NCBI RefSeq assembly: GCF_001984175.1
Contig: NZ_MTQP01000067.1
Location: 248,001 to 312,000 of the forward strand
DNA length: 64,000 nt
Reading direction: 5' to 3'
Origin: Saccharothrix sp. ALI-22-I
Lineage (GTDB): Bacteria; Actinomycetota; Actinomycetes; Mycobacteriales; Pseudonocardiaceae
Both the position numbers and the translations under genes were made by a program. Under the pieces are notes generated by a model that ran no database searches, had not been told where the DNA came from, and saw nothing but the letters and a program-made list of their open reading frames with translations. Shown here in pieces: positions 25,030 through 34,354 of this stretch. Position 1 is the stretch's first letter. Every line of letters starts with the position of its first letter.

Positions 25030-25066
25030 AAGCCCCGACCAAACCCCTGCCAAACCCCGGAACGAG

Positions 25067-25103
25067 CCGAAGGGCCGTCCCCGCAACGGGAACGGCCCTT
25101 CGG
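25067..25103. terminator. Strong bidirectional hairpin between IclR gene and atpD
   Basis: Perfect 12-bp stem (CCGAAGGGCCGT, 25067-25078, with ACGGCCCTTCGG, 25092-25103) extended by partly paired C/G residues around a small GCAA loop. Placed at the convergent ends of IclR and atpD, it should stop the main atp transcript before atpC. Confidence 0.8.
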
Positions 25104-25135
25104 TGTGACTGGCGGACTTGTCAGCCGGTGAAGGC

Positions 25136-26572
25136 TTACTTGCCCGCGAGCTTCTTGGCGTTGGCCTCGACGTCGTCCAACCCGCCGCAGGAGAAGAACG
25201 CCTGCTCCGGGTAGTGGTCGAACTCGCCCTTGCAGACCCGGTCGAACGCCTCGATCGTGTCCTTGATCGGCACGAACGAACCCGGCTGGTCGGTGAACTT
25301 CTCGGCCACGATGAAGTTCTGGCCGAGGAAGCGCTCCAGGCGACGGGCGCGACCGACGAGGACCTTGTCCTCTTCGGACAGCTCGTCCATACCGAGGATG
25401 GCGATGATGTCCTGCAGTTCCTTGTACTTCTGCAGGATCCGCTTGACCTCCTGCGCCACCCGGTAGTGCTCCTCGCCGACGATCGACGGCTCCAGGATCC
25501 GGGACGACGAGGACAGCGGGTCCACCGCCGGGTAGATGCCCTTCTGGGAGATCGGACGGGAAAGCTCCGTCGTCGCGTCCAGGTGGGCGAACGTGGTGGC
25601 CGGCGCGGGGTCGGTGTAGTCGTCCGCGGGCACGTAGATGGCCTGCAGCGAGGTGATCGACTTACCGCGCGTCGAGGTGATGCGCTCCTGGAGCTCACCC
25701 ATCTCGTCCGCCAGCGTCGGCTGGTAACCCACGGCGGACGGCATGCGGCCCAGCAGGGTCGACACCTCCGAGCCCGCCTGGGTGAACCGGAAGATGTTGT
25801 CGATGAACAGCAGCACGTCCTGGCCCTGCACGTCGCGGAAGTACTCCGCCATCGTCAGCGCGGACAGCGCGACCCGCATACGCGTGCCGGGCGGCTCGTC
25901 CATCTGACCGAACACCAGGGCGGTGTCGCCGAGCACGCCCATCTCCTCCATTTCGAGGAGGAGGTCGGTGCCTTCACGGGTGCGCTCGCCGACGCCGGCG
26001 AACACCGACGTGCCGGAGAACTCGCGGGCGATACGGGTGATCATCTCCTGGATGAGCACCGTCTTGCCCACGCCCGCGCCGCCGAACAGGCCGATCTTGC
26101 CGCCCTTGACGTACGGGGTCAGCAGGTCGATGACCTTGATGCCCGTTTCCAGGATCTCGGTCTTGCCCTCCAGCTGGTCGAACGCCGGAGCCTTGCGGTG
26201 GATGCCCCACTGCTCGCCGTCGCGGCCGAGGCCGGGCTCGTCGAGGCAGTCGCCCAGCGCGTTGAACACGTGGCCCTTGACGACGTCACCGACGGGCACC
26301 TGGATGGCGTTGCCGGTGTCGCTCACAGCCGCGCCGCGGACCAGGCCGTCGGTCGGCTGCATCGAAATGGTGCGGACCAGGTTGTCACCCAGGTGCTGGG
26401 CGACTTCCAGGGTCAGCGTCTTGGCCACCGCTTCCGCGGTGATCTCGGCGTGCAGTGCGTTGAACAGCTCCGGCACCGCGCCACGTGGGAACTCCACGTC
26501 GACGACGGCACCGATCACCCGGACCACACGGCCGGTGCGGGTGGTGGTGGCAGTAGCACTCATGTCACTCAT
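25136..26572 (-). CDS. atpD: F1-ATP synthase beta subunit
   Basis: 478 residues, ATG 26572 (MSDMSATA; ATG 26563 is an alternative). Walker A GGAGVGKTVLIQEMITR, the catalytic Glu region GERTREGTDLLLEM, Walker B VLLFIDNIFRF, and VPADDYTDPAPATTFAHLDA are all intact. This is the catalytic subunit making ATP on the F1 hexamer. The start overlaps the atpG stop by 8 nt. The last gene of the main atp transcript here because of the IclR insertion and hairpin downstream. Confidence 0.97.
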   Translation of the reverse strand: MSDMSATATTTRTGRVVRVIGAVVDVEFPRGAVPELFNALHAEITAEAVAKTLTLEVAQHLGDNLVRTISMQPTDGLVRGAAVSDTGNAIQVPVGDVVKGHVFNALGDCLDEPGLGRDGEQWGIHRKAPAFDQLEGKTEILETGIKVIDLLTPYVKGGKIGLFGGAGVGKTVLIQEMITRIAREFSGTSVFAGVGERTREGTDLLLEMEEMGVLGDTALVFGQMDEPPGTRMRVALSALTMAEYFRDVQGQDVLLFIDNIFRFTQAGSEVSTLLGRMPSAVGYQPTLADEMGELQERITSTRGKSITSLQAIYVPADDYTDPAPATTFAHLDATTELSRPISQKGIYPAVDPLSSSSRILEPSIVGEEHYRVAQEVKRILQKYKELQDIIAILGMDELSEEDKVLVGRARRLERFLGQNFIVAEKFTDQPGSFVPIKDTIEAFDRVCKGEFDHYPEQAFFSCGGLDDVEANAKKLAGK

Positions 26573-27500
26573 CACTTCCTGCGCCCCCGGTAAGCGCGGA
26601 AGCGCCACCGACGATCTCGCTGATCTCCTGGGTGATCTGGGCCTGGCGCGCCTGGTTCGCCTGGCGGCTGAGCGTCCGCACGAGTTCGGTGGCGTTGTCC
26701 GTCGCCGCCTTCATCGCGGTCCGTCGCGCCGCCGACTCCGAGGCCGCCGCGTCCAGCAGTGCCGAGAAGAGCCTGGTCTTGACGTACTTGGGCAGCAACG
26801 CGCCCAACAACGTCTCCGCGTTCGGTTCGAACGAGTACACCGACTGGAGCCTCTTCGGCTCCGGGTCGTATTCGACCTCCATCGGCGCGATCCGCTTGGC
26901 GACCGGCGTCTGGCTCAGCATGGACTTGAACTCGGTGTAGACCACGTGCAGCTCGTCCACACCGAGGATGCCGTCCGGACCCGGCTGGTCACCCTCGTCG
27001 TCGCTGCCTGCGACGAACGCCTTGACCAGCGCGTCACCGGCCTCGACGGCGTTGATGTAGTGCGGCAGCTGCGAGAAGCCGCTCCACTCGCCCGCGACCG
27101 CGCGCCTGCGGAACTTGTAGTAGCTCATGCCCTTGCGCCCGATGACGTAGAGCACGGGCTCCTTGCCCTCGGACCGCAGCAGGGTCAGCAGCTCCTCGGC
27201 GGCCCGCAGCACGTTGGCGTTGTAACCGCCGCACATGCCCTTGTCGCTGGTCACGACCAGCACACCAGCCCGACGGGAGTTCGTGCGCTCGGTCAGCAGC
27301 GGGTGGTCGAGGTTCGCGGACGCCGTCGCCAGCGCGGAGAGGACCGAGGTGATCTCCTCCGCGTAGGGCCGGGAGGCCGCAACCCGCGTCTGCGCCTTGG
27401 CCAGGCGGGACGTGGCGATGAGCTCGTACGCCTTGGTGATCTTCTTGGTCGAGTTGACCGTGCGGATCCGTTGGCGCAGCTCGCGAATCTGTGCTGCCAT
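26565..27500 (-). CDS. atpG: F1-ATP synthase gamma subunit
   Basis: 311 residues, normal for the central rotor shaft. N-terminal coiled coil MAAQIRELRQRIRTVNSTKK and C-terminal coiled coil (TDNATELVRTLSRQANQARQ) flank the Rossmann-like foot. An extra segment around FVAGSDDEGDQPGPDGILGV is an acidic insertion typical of actinobacterial gamma. Seven nt follow atpA and the end overlaps atpD, so the two are co-translated. Confidence 0.97.
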   Translation of the reverse strand: MAAQIRELRQRIRTVNSTKKITKAYELIATSRLAKAQTRVAASRPYAEEITSVLSALATASANLDHPLLTERTNSRRAGVLVVTSDKGMCGGYNANVLRAAEELLTLLRSEGKEPVLYVIGRKGMSYYKFRRRAVAGEWSGFSQLPHYINAVEAGDALVKAFVAGSDDEGDQPGPDGILGVDELHVVYTEFKSMLSQTPVAKRIAPMEVEYDPEPKRLQSVYSFEPNAETLLGALLPKYVKTRLFSALLDAAASESAARRTAMKAATDNATELVRTLSRQANQARQAQITQEISEIVGGASALTGGAGSDE

Positions 27501-27507
27501 GCCTACG

Positions 27508-29157
27508 TCACTTCTTGGTCGGAGCGGGTCGGTTGACCTTCACCGACTCCTGTCCGACCTTGTCGGCGTCCATCGCGTCGGCCGGCGCCTCGTTGACTAC
27601 AACCGTGGCGCCGTTCGAGGCGGTGAACTGCTGCTTGAACGCGTTGACAGCGTCCACGATGCCCTGCTCGGCGTCCTTCGACAACGTCTTGGACTCGCGG
27701 ATACCCGAGAAGATCACATCGTGGCTGCGCCGGACGTGGTCCAGGAACTCCGACTCGAAGCGGCGGACGTCGGCCACCGGGATGTCGTCGTAGTACCCGT
27801 TCGTACCGAGGTAGATCGAGACGACCTGCTCCTCGACCGGGACCGGCGAGTACTGGCCCTGCTTGAGCAGCTCGACCAGGCGCGCGCCGCGCTCCAGCTG
27901 GGCACGCGAGGCCGCGTCGAGGTCCGAGGCGAAGGCGGAGAACGCCTCCAACTCGCGGAACTGCGACAGGTCCAGGCGCAGCGAGCCGGCGACCGTCTTC
28001 ATCGCCTTGATCTGCGCGGCGCCACCGACGCGGGACACCGAGATGCCCACGTTGACGGCCGGGCGCACACCGGCGTTGAACAGGTCGGACTCCAGGAAGC
28101 ACTGGCCGTCGGTGATCGAGATGACGTTGGTCGGGATGTACGCCGACACGTCGTTGGCCTTGGTCTCGATGATCGGCAGGCCGGTCATCGAGCCGCCGCC
28201 CATGTCGTCGGACAGCTTCGCGCAGCGCTCCAGCAGGCGCGAGTGCAAGTAGAAGACGTCGCCCGGGTACGCCTCACGGCCCGGCGGGCGGCGCAGCAGC
28301 AGCGAGATGGCGCGGTACGCCTCCGCCTGCTTGGTCAGGTCGTCGAAGACGATCAGGACGTGCTTGCCCTGGTACATCCAGTGCTGGCCGATGGTCGAGC
28401 CGGTGTAGGGCGCGAGCCACTTGAAGCCGGCCGAGTCGGACGCGGGGGCGGCGACGATGGTGGTGTACTCCAGCGCGCCCGCCTCCTCCAGCGCGGTCTT
28501 GACGCCCGCGATGGTGGAGCCCTTCTGGCCGATGGCGACGTAGACGCAGCGGACCTGCTGCTTCGGGTCGCCCGACTCCCAGGCCTTCTTCTGGTTGATG
28601 ATCGTGTCGATGCAGACCGCGGTCTTGCCGGTCTTGCGGTCGCCGATGATCAGCTGGCGCTGGCCGCGGCCGATCGGGGTCATCGAGTCGATGGCCTTGA
28701 TGCCGGTCTGCATCGGCTCGTTCACCGGCTGCCGCTGCAGCACCGACGCGGCCTGGAGCTCCAGGGCGCGGTTTTCGTCGGCCACGATGTCACCGAGGCC
28801 GTCGATCGGCTGGCCGAGCGGGTTCACCACGCGGCCCAGGAAGCCGTCGCCGACCGGCACGGAGAGCACCTGGCCGGTCCGCTTGACCTCCTGGCCTTCT
28901 TCGATCTTGTCGAAGTCACCCAGGATGACCGCGCCGATCGTGCGGACGTCCAGGTTCAGGGCCACGCCGAGCACGCCGCCGGGGAACTCCAGCAACTCGT
29001 TGGTCATGGTGCCGGGCAGACCCTCGACGATGGCGATCCCGTCGTAGGTCTCCGCGACGACGCCGACCTCTTCCCGGCTCACATCCGGGGAGTAGGCCGA
29101 GACGTACTTCTCGATCGCACTGCGGATCTCGTCCGACGAGATCGTCAGCTCCGCCAT
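27508..29157 (-). CDS. atpA: F1-ATP synthase alpha subunit
   Basis: 549 residues including the actinobacterial C-terminal tail (VVNEAPADAMDADKVGQESV and on). Walker A GDRKTGKTAVCIDT (about 172-180), VYVAIGQKGSTIAGV and the arginine-finger region SYSP-equivalent ISVSRVGGAAQIKAM are present. Non-catalytic nucleotide-binding subunit of F1. Preceded by AAAGGGGC-type ribosome site in a 59-nt gap after atpH. Confidence 0.97.
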   Translation of the reverse strand: MAELTISSDEIRSAIEKYVSAYSPDVSREEVGVVAETYDGIAIVEGLPGTMTNELLEFPGGVLGVALNLDVRTIGAVILGDFDKIEEGQEVKRTGQVLSVPVGDGFLGRVVNPLGQPIDGLGDIVADENRALELQAASVLQRQPVNEPMQTGIKAIDSMTPIGRGQRQLIIGDRKTGKTAVCIDTIINQKKAWESGDPKQQVRCVYVAIGQKGSTIAGVKTALEEAGALEYTTIVAAPASDSAGFKWLAPYTGSTIGQHWMYQGKHVLIVFDDLTKQAEAYRAISLLLRRPPGREAYPGDVFYLHSRLLERCAKLSDDMGGGSMTGLPIIETKANDVSAYIPTNVISITDGQCFLESDLFNAGVRPAVNVGISVSRVGGAAQIKAMKTVAGSLRLDLSQFRELEAFSAFASDLDAASRAQLERGARLVELLKQGQYSPVPVEEQVVSIYLGTNGYYDDIPVADVRRFESEFLDHVRRSHDVIFSGIRESKTLSKDAEQGIVDAVNAFKQQFTASNGATVVVNEAPADAMDADKVGQESVKVNRPAPTKK

Positions 29158-29216
29158 GTCGTTCCTGCTCTCACTTCGTTCTGGGAAAGGGGCTTGTGGG
29201 CCGCGGTTCCGGTCGG

Positions 29217-30044
29217 TCAGCCGGCGAGGTCGCGGCGCAGTGACGCCAGCCGACCGGCCACGCTTCCGTCGATGACTTCGTCGCCGATCTTGATCAGCAG
29301 GCCGCCGCGCAGCGTGGGGTCGACCTCCACGTGCAGTGCGATCGGCCTGGAGTAGATCCGGGTCAGCGTGGCTTCGAGGCGGTCCTGCTGCGCCGCGTCC
29401 AACTCGACAGCGGTGCGGACGTGGGCGACGGAACGTTCCCGGCGCTTGGCCGCGAGTGACGCGAGGTCGCTCAGGCCACTGACGACCGTCTGGCCGCGCG
29501 GCTCGCGGACGAGTTGGTCCACCAGGGTCTTGGTGGTCGCTTCGACCTTGCCCGCCACGAGGCTGTCGACCAGCGCGACCTTGCCGGCGGGGTCGGCCGC
29601 CGGGTCGGACAGCGCCAGCTCCAGGTCGTGGTTGCCCGCGATGATGCGGCCGAGCCGGAACAGCTCGTCCTCGACCGAGTCGAGGACGCCGTCCCGCTCC
29701 GCCCGCACCAGCAGCGTGGTGCGGGCCAGCGACTCGATGCCGTCGACCAGCTCGCGCGGGCTGGACCAGCGTGCGATGACGACCGTGACCAGCACCTGCA
29801 CGGTCACGTCGTCGACCTTGCCGTCGAGCAGGCCGTGCAGCAGCTGTTCGCGGGACTCGGGGTCGGAGGAGTTGTCGGCCAGCGCCCGGCGCAGCTGTGG
29901 CTGCGCCGAAAGCAGGCTCACGACGGCGAACAGCTCGTCACCCAGCTTGCCCAGGGCCGCGCTGTCCAACGTGGCGTCGACGACCTCCAGCAGCCGCAGT
30001 TCGGCGGCGGCCAGGGCGTCACGGCTTGCGGCGTGCAGCGTCAT
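29217..30044 (-). CDS. atpH: F1-ATP synthase delta subunit (long actinobacterial form)
   Basis: 275 residues, about 90 more than the E. coli protein but usual for actinobacteria. The N-terminal helical bundle (RDALAAAELRLLEVVDATLD) binds alpha; the C-terminal domain (RSVAHVRTAVELDAAQQDRL, VDPTLRGGLLIKIGDEVIDG) contacts the b subunit. It belongs to the peripheral stator stalk. Ten nt separate it from atpF. Confidence 0.96.
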   Translation of the reverse strand: MTLHAASRDALAAAELRLLEVVDATLDSAALGKLGDELFAVVSLLSAQPQLRRALADNSSDPESREQLLHGLLDGKVDDVTVQVLVTVVIARWSSPRELVDGIESLARTTLLVRAERDGVLDSVEDELFRLGRIIAGNHDLELALSDPAADPAGKVALVDSLVAGKVEATTKTLVDQLVREPRGQTVVSGLSDLASLAAKRRERSVAHVRTAVELDAAQQDRLEATLTRIYSRPIALHVEVDPTLRGGLLIKIGDEVIDGSVAGRLASLRRDLAG

Positions 30045-30054
30045 CGGCGTTCCC

Positions 30055-30600
30055 TCACTTGGCTACCGGAGCCGACGTGCCGTCGAGCTCGGAGAGGAAC
30101 CGGTCGACGGTGCCCCGACGACGCACCTCGTCCTCCAGCGACTCGCCGACGACCCGGTCCGCCAGGTCGATGGCCAGCCGGCCCAGCTCACCGCGCAGCT
30201 CCGCGACGATCTGCGCGCGCTGCGTTTCGAGCTGGGTCTGCCCCTGGGCGATGATCCGCGCCGATTCCTCCTGCGCCTTGGTGCGCAGCTCGGTGATGAT
30301 CTGCTCGCCTTCGATGCGGGCGTCATCGCGGATGCGGGCCGCCTCGGCACGGGCCTCGGCGAGCTGCGCCCGGTACTCGTCCAGCGCCTGCTGCGCCTGA
30401 GCCTGGGCCTGCTCGGCCTTCTCGATCCCGCCCTCGATCTTGGCGGCACGCTCCGCGTACAACGTCTCGAAGCGCGGCGTCACGAACTTCTTGATGACGA
30501 AGAACAGCAGCAGGAACGAGACCAGGCCGAGGATGATCTCCGACGTGTGCGGCAGGACCGGGTTGATGGCCTCTTCCTGCGCCAAGATGAGGGTATTCAT
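30055..30600 (-). CDS. atpF: Fo-ATP synthase b subunit
   Basis: 181 residues; ATG 30600 chosen over GTG 30603, with AGAGG about 8 nt upstream. One N-terminal membrane helix (TSEIILGLVSFLLLFFVIKK) and a long charged coiled coil (EGGIEKAEQAQAQAQQALDE) that dimerises as the stator stalk. Ends with ELDGTSAPVAK, where it meets delta. Cotranscribed within atpBEFHAGD. Confidence 0.96.
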   Translation of the reverse strand: MNTLILAQEEAINPVLPHTSEIILGLVSFLLLFFVIKKFVTPRFETLYAERAAKIEGGIEKAEQAQAQAQQALDEYRAQLAEARAEAARIRDDARIEGEQIITELRTKAQEESARIIAQGQTQLETQRAQIVAELRGELGRLAIDLADRVVGESLEDEVRRRGTVDRFLSELDGTSAPVAK

Positions 30601-30631
30601 CACAAACCTCTCTGATGCGATGAACTGGAGA

Positions 30632-30883
30632 TCAGCCGGCGGCGAGGAAGTAGACGACGAAGCCGAGCAGCGCCAGCACCTCGACGATGGCGAACGTGGT
30701 CCACGCCAGACCCAGCAGCACGCCGCGGGCCTCAGGCTGGCGGGCGGTGCCGCTGATGACCGAGGAGAAGATCAGACCCACGCCGATGCCGGGGCCGATC
30801 GCGGCGAGGCCGTAACCGATCGCAGCCAGACCCGCGTTGCTGACTCCAGTCGCGGCTTCCTGCGCAAGAACGATAGCGCTCAC
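30632..30883 (-). CDS. atpE: Fo-ATP synthase c subunit
   Basis: 83 residues, two membrane helices. The first has GLAAIGPGIGVGLIFSSVIS, and the polar loop has RQPE. The proton-carrying carboxylate is Glu68 in TFAIVEVLALLGF. No sodium-binding signature is evident, so the ring should be proton driven. It is the target position of bedaquiline-type inhibitors in mycobacteria; sensitivity here cannot be read from sequence. GTG start. Confidence 0.97.
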   Translation of the reverse strand: MSAIVLAQEAATGVSNAGLAAIGYGLAAIGPGIGVGLIFSSVISGTARQPEARGVLLGLAWTTFAIVEVLALLGFVVYFLAAG

Positions 30884-30944
30884 TTGTGCTGTTCCCTTTC
30901 CAACTCGGTCCGCGAACTCTCGCGGATCGGAGGCTTGTGATTTC

Positions 30945-31724
30945 TCAGTGCTCTTCTGCCAGCGCCGCGCCGATGTAGTTGGCGGACAGCAGGGCGAAGA
31001 TGTAGGCCTGAAGCACCATGATCAGCGCCTCCAGGAACGTCAACGCGATGGCGAAGGCGAACGCGATGGGCGCGACGATGACGGTGATACCGCCGGAGAA
31101 GAGCAGGTACTCACCGGCCAGGGTGAACACCAGCAAGAGCAGGTGACCCGCGAACATGGCCGCGAAAACTCGGATCGCGAGCGTGAGCGGGTTCAGGACG
31201 AACTTCTGGAAGAACTCGATCGGGATCAGCAGGATGAGCACGTACCACGGCGCGCCCGGCGGCATGGTCTGGTGCTTCAGGTAGCCCACGAATCCGTGGC
31301 GCTTGAAACCGACGAAGTGGTACACGGGGTAGATCACGAGCACCGAGACGGCCAGCGGGAACCCGATGTGCGACATCGTCGGGAACTGGACGATCGGGAT
31401 GAGCCCGAACAGGTTGTTCACCAGGATGAAGGTGAAAACCGTGAGGATCAGCGGGACGAAGGGCTTGAAGTCCTTGGCGCCGATCTGCTCCCGGGCGATG
31501 GAGTTGCGACCGAGGTCGTACACCGACTCGGCGGCGAACTGGAACTTGCCCGGGACGAGCTTGAGGTTCCGGGTCGCGGCGATGAAGAAGGCGCCGATGA
31601 TGATGATCGACAGCACCAACAGCGCCATGGGCTTGGTGACCTCGCCGAAGATCGGTGGGAGGAAGAAGTCCTTCACACCGGGTGCGACGAACTCATCACC
31701 CGCAGCCAGCACCATCGTGGTCAC
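30945..31724 (-). CDS. atpB: Fo-ATP synthase a subunit
   Basis: 259 residues with five to six membrane helices. The conserved proton-channel helix carries the essential Arg (NPLTLAIRVFAAMFAGHLLL). The N-terminus starts GTG 31724. The first gene of the structural atp genes; a 152-nt gap without a clear terminator separates it from atpI, and may hold the main atp promoter, which I could not fix. Confidence 0.96.
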   Translation of the reverse strand: MTTMVLAAGDEFVAPGVKDFFLPPIFGEVTKPMALLVLSIIIIGAFFIAATRNLKLVPGKFQFAAESVYDLGRNSIAREQIGAKDFKPFVPLILTVFTFILVNNLFGLIPIVQFPTMSHIGFPLAVSVLVIYPVYHFVGFKRHGFVGYLKHQTMPPGAPWYVLILLIPIEFFQKFVLNPLTLAIRVFAAMFAGHLLLLVFTLAGEYLLFSGGITVIVAPIAFAFAIALTFLEALIMVLQAYIFALLSANYIGAALAEEH

Positions 31725-31876
31725 TGTGTTCCTTCCGGTTCTCCCGGCCGGCGTTCACTCCGCCGGGGGAATCGTCACGATCGGGACTTAACGTACCTTA
31801 CGGACCGCAAGCGCCTGCGAGAGGCACCCCACCTACCTGGGTGTCCCGTCTTGCGCGCACCGTACCAGCCGGTAGA

Positions 31877-32335
31877 TCAGGTGTTTCCAGGGGTCGGGAT
31901 GACCATCTGACTGCGACTGCGCTTGGAGGCGCGCACCTCCATGAAGGTGGTGACCAGGATGGTCGACACCATCGTGATGGCGAGCGCGTTGTCGTTCAGC
32001 TCCGGGAACCTGCGCACGACCAGCAGCGCCGCGACCAACAGCAGGATCTTGCCGAGGAGGCCGGCGAACGCGGCGACCATGATGATCTGCAACGGCAGCG
32101 CGGCGGTCTTGCGCATCACCACCAGCGTCAGAACCGACGACAAGCAGGCGAGCGCACCACCGATGAGGGCGCTGACCAGGCCGGGGACACCGGCCAACAC
32201 AGTCCAGAGAACCACGCCGACGGCAACCGTCGCGAGCGTCGCCCACAGCGCGCCGCGGTACATCTCGCCGGCGAGCCGCTGCACAACGGCCTCGTGGGTC
32301 CACTCGGTCTTGCCCTGAGAGCTGTCCTGGCCCAT
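31877..32335 (-). CDS. AtpI-like small membrane protein
   Basis: 152 residues from ATG 32335 (MGQDSSQGKTEW). Four membrane helices (LWATLATVAVGVVLWTVLAG, GLVSALIGGALACLSSVLTL, IIMVAAFAGLLGKILLLVAA, ALAITMVSTILVTTFMEVRA). Same position as Rv1303 in M. tuberculosis, between wecA and atpB. AtpI-type proteins assist c-ring assembly or magnesium/calcium supply; sequence similarity is low, so the role rests on position and topology. Confidence 0.75.
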   Translation of the reverse strand: MGQDSSQGKTEWTHEAVVQRLAGEMYRGALWATLATVAVGVVLWTVLAGVPGLVSALIGGALACLSSVLTLVVMRKTAALPLQIIMVAAFAGLLGKILLLVAALLVVRRFPELNDNALAITMVSTILVTTFMEVRASKRSRSQMVIPTPGNT

Positions 32336-32417
32336 GTCACCCCCCACTGGTCGAATGCAGTCCACTGGTCGAGACCGAGTGTAAAGAGGTCTTGGTACTC
32401 ACCCCACCATCGGGGGG

Positions 32418-33578
32418 TCACGGACGGCGTACTTCGCGAAGTCTTGGTATCGCGGATACCAACAGTGCGAGAAGAAGTCCGATACCGAGGCACCACACGA
32501 CCACGCCCACGTCGAACAGCGTCAGCGCCACCGCGCCGAACGCGAGCACGCCCGCCCACAAGTAGATCAACAGCACCGCGCGGCGCTGGGAGTGGCCGAT
32601 CTCCAGCAGTCGGTGGTGCAGGTGCATCTTGTCCGCGGAGAACGGGCTCTCGCCGCGCCGGGTGCGCCGGACCACGGCCATCAGCAGGTCGAGCATCGGC
32701 ACGAACAGCACCGCGGCGACCACGACCAGGGGCGAGAGCAGGCCGAGGACGTCGGTCGCGCGCACCGACTCGTAGTTGATCTTGCCGGAGGCGGAGATGG
32801 TGGCCGCGGCGAGCATCAGGCCGATCAGCATCGACCCGGAGTCGCCCATGAAGATGCGCGCCGGGTTGAAGTTGTGCGGCAGGAAGCCCAGGCACGCGCC
32901 GGCCAGCGTGGCGGCGATCAGCGCGGGCGGGTACGCGCCCACGTCACCGCCGTTGTTGGCCAGCAGGCCGATGGAGAACACGCAGGTGGCGGCGGCGGCG
33001 ATCAGACCGATGCCCGCGGCCAGGCCGTCCAGGCCGTCCACGAAGTTCATCGCGTTGACCATGGTCACGGCCAGCAGCACGCTCAGGATCGCGCCCTGGT
33101 TCTGGTCCAGCGACAGCAGCGAGCCGGTGCCCTCGCCGTCGTCGCCCCACGGCACCCAGAACAGCAGCCACTGCAGGCCGAACAGCACCAGGATGCCCGC
33201 CGCGGTGACCTGGCCTGCGAGTTTCGTCAGGGAGTCGAGCTCGAACCGGTCGTCCAGCACACCGACCAGGACGATCACGCCGCCACCGACGATCACCGCG
33301 TACGGGTCGTAGGAGAAGTCGAACGCCGCCCGCAGCACCGGCAGCTGGTGGGCGAGCAGCATCCCGCCCAGCACGCCGCCGTACATGGCGAGCCCGCCCA
33401 TCCGCGGCATGGGCTTGACGTGCACGTCGCGTTGGCGCGGGTAGGCCACCGCGCCGATGCGGAACGCCAGCGCGCGGACCAGGCCGACGAGCAGGAACGT
33501 CACGACCGCGGAGGTGAGCGCGACGAGCAGGTACTCCCGGACGGGGAGGACGTTGGACACGGCAGGCAACTGGCCCAC
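32418..33578 (-). CDS. wecA: Undecaprenyl-phosphate GlcNAc-1-phosphate transferase (WecA/Rfe)
   Basis: 386 residues, about eleven membrane helices. Cytosolic catalytic loops carry DVHVKPMPRMGGLAMYGG, NAMNFVDGLDGLAAGIG (Asp pair that binds Mg), GSMLIG and the HHRLLEIGHSQRRAV loop that recognises the UDP-sugar. It starts lipid-linked assembly of arabinogalactan-type or teichoic polymers on polyprenyl phosphate. Same position as rfe (Rv1302). GTG 33578 start. Confidence 0.93.
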   Translation of the reverse strand: MGQLPAVSNVLPVREYLLVALTSAVVTFLLVGLVRALAFRIGAVAYPRQRDVHVKPMPRMGGLAMYGGVLGGMLLAHQLPVLRAAFDFSYDPYAVIVGGGVIVLVGVLDDRFELDSLTKLAGQVTAAGILVLFGLQWLLFWVPWGDDGEGTGSLLSLDQNQGAILSVLLAVTMVNAMNFVDGLDGLAAGIGLIAAAATCVFSIGLLANNGGDVGAYPPALIAATLAGACLGFLPHNFNPARIFMGDSGSMLIGLMLAAATISASGKINYESVRATDVLGLLSPLVVVAAVLFVPMLDLLMAVVRRTRRGESPFSADKMHLHHRLLEIGHSQRRAVLLIYLWAGVLAFGAVALTLFDVGVVVWCLGIGLLLALLVSAIPRLREVRRP

Positions 33579-33673
33579 GGCAGGCTAGCCCCTCGGCAAT
33601 GGGGTGTCGGGTGGATCGACGCGGTGCGGTTCAGTCGATAGGACCACCACGCTACTCCGATCGGGAAGATCCA

Positions 33674-34324
33674 CTAGCGGGCGACCTCGACTTCGACTCC
33701 GAGCGCCTTCGACACCTCGGCGATCGGCACCGCGCCTTCGCGCAGCACCACCGGGTCCGGGCCGGTCAGGTCGACGATGGTGGAGGCGATGTTCTCGGTG
33801 GCCGGACCGCCGTCCAGGTACACGCTGACGTCTTCACCCAGCTGGTCCACGGCCTCCGCGGCGGTGCCGGCGGGCGGGAAGCCGGACTTGTTCGCGCTGG
33901 AGACGGCCATCGGGCCGACGTCGCGGAGCAGTTCCAGGGCGACCGGGTGCAGCGGCATGCGCAGCATGACCGTGCCGCGGGTGTGACCGAGGTCCCACGC
34001 CAGCGACGGCGCGTGCGGCAGGACGAGGGACAGCCCACCGGGCCAGAACGCTTCGATCAGCGCGCGGGCCTGCCGGGGGACGCTGAGGACCAGACCGTCG
34101 ATCGTGGTCCACGAACCGACCAGCACCGGTACCGGCATGTCCGGGCCGCGGCCCTTGGCTTCCAGCAGGGAGCGGACGGCGGACGCGTCGAACGCGTCGC
34201 AGCCGATGCCGTAGACGGTGTCGGTGGGGAGGACCACGAGGCGTCCGGAGCGCACCGCGCCCGCGGCGGCGGCGAGGCCTGCCGCCCGATCAGCCTGGAC
34301 GCTGCAATCGTAGACCGTGCTCAC
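33674..34324 (-). CDS. sua5: L-threonylcarbamoyladenylate synthase (Sua5/YrdC)
   Basis: 216 residues, the short YrdC-domain form without the extra Sua5 domain. GRLVVLPTDTVYGIGCDAFD is the ATP/threonine-binding signature; KGRGPDMPVPVLVGSW and VMLRMPLHPVALELLRDVGP follow. It makes threonylcarbamoyl-AMP for t6A37 of ANN-reading tRNAs. GTG start. Placed between prmC and wecA as in mycobacteria, but separated from prmC by two extra genes. Confidence 0.94.
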   Translation of the reverse strand: MSTVYDCSVQADRAAGLAAAAGAVRSGRLVVLPTDTVYGIGCDAFDASAVRSLLEAKGRGPDMPVPVLVGSWTTIDGLVLSVPRQARALIEAFWPGGLSLVLPHAPSLAWDLGHTRGTVMLRMPLHPVALELLRDVGPMAVSSANKSGFPPAGTAAEAVDQLGEDVSVYLDGGPATENIASTIVDLTGPDPVVLREGAVPIAEVSKALGVEVEVAR

Positions 34325-34354
34325 CTGGGTGATCCAAGCACAGCGCGACGGCGG

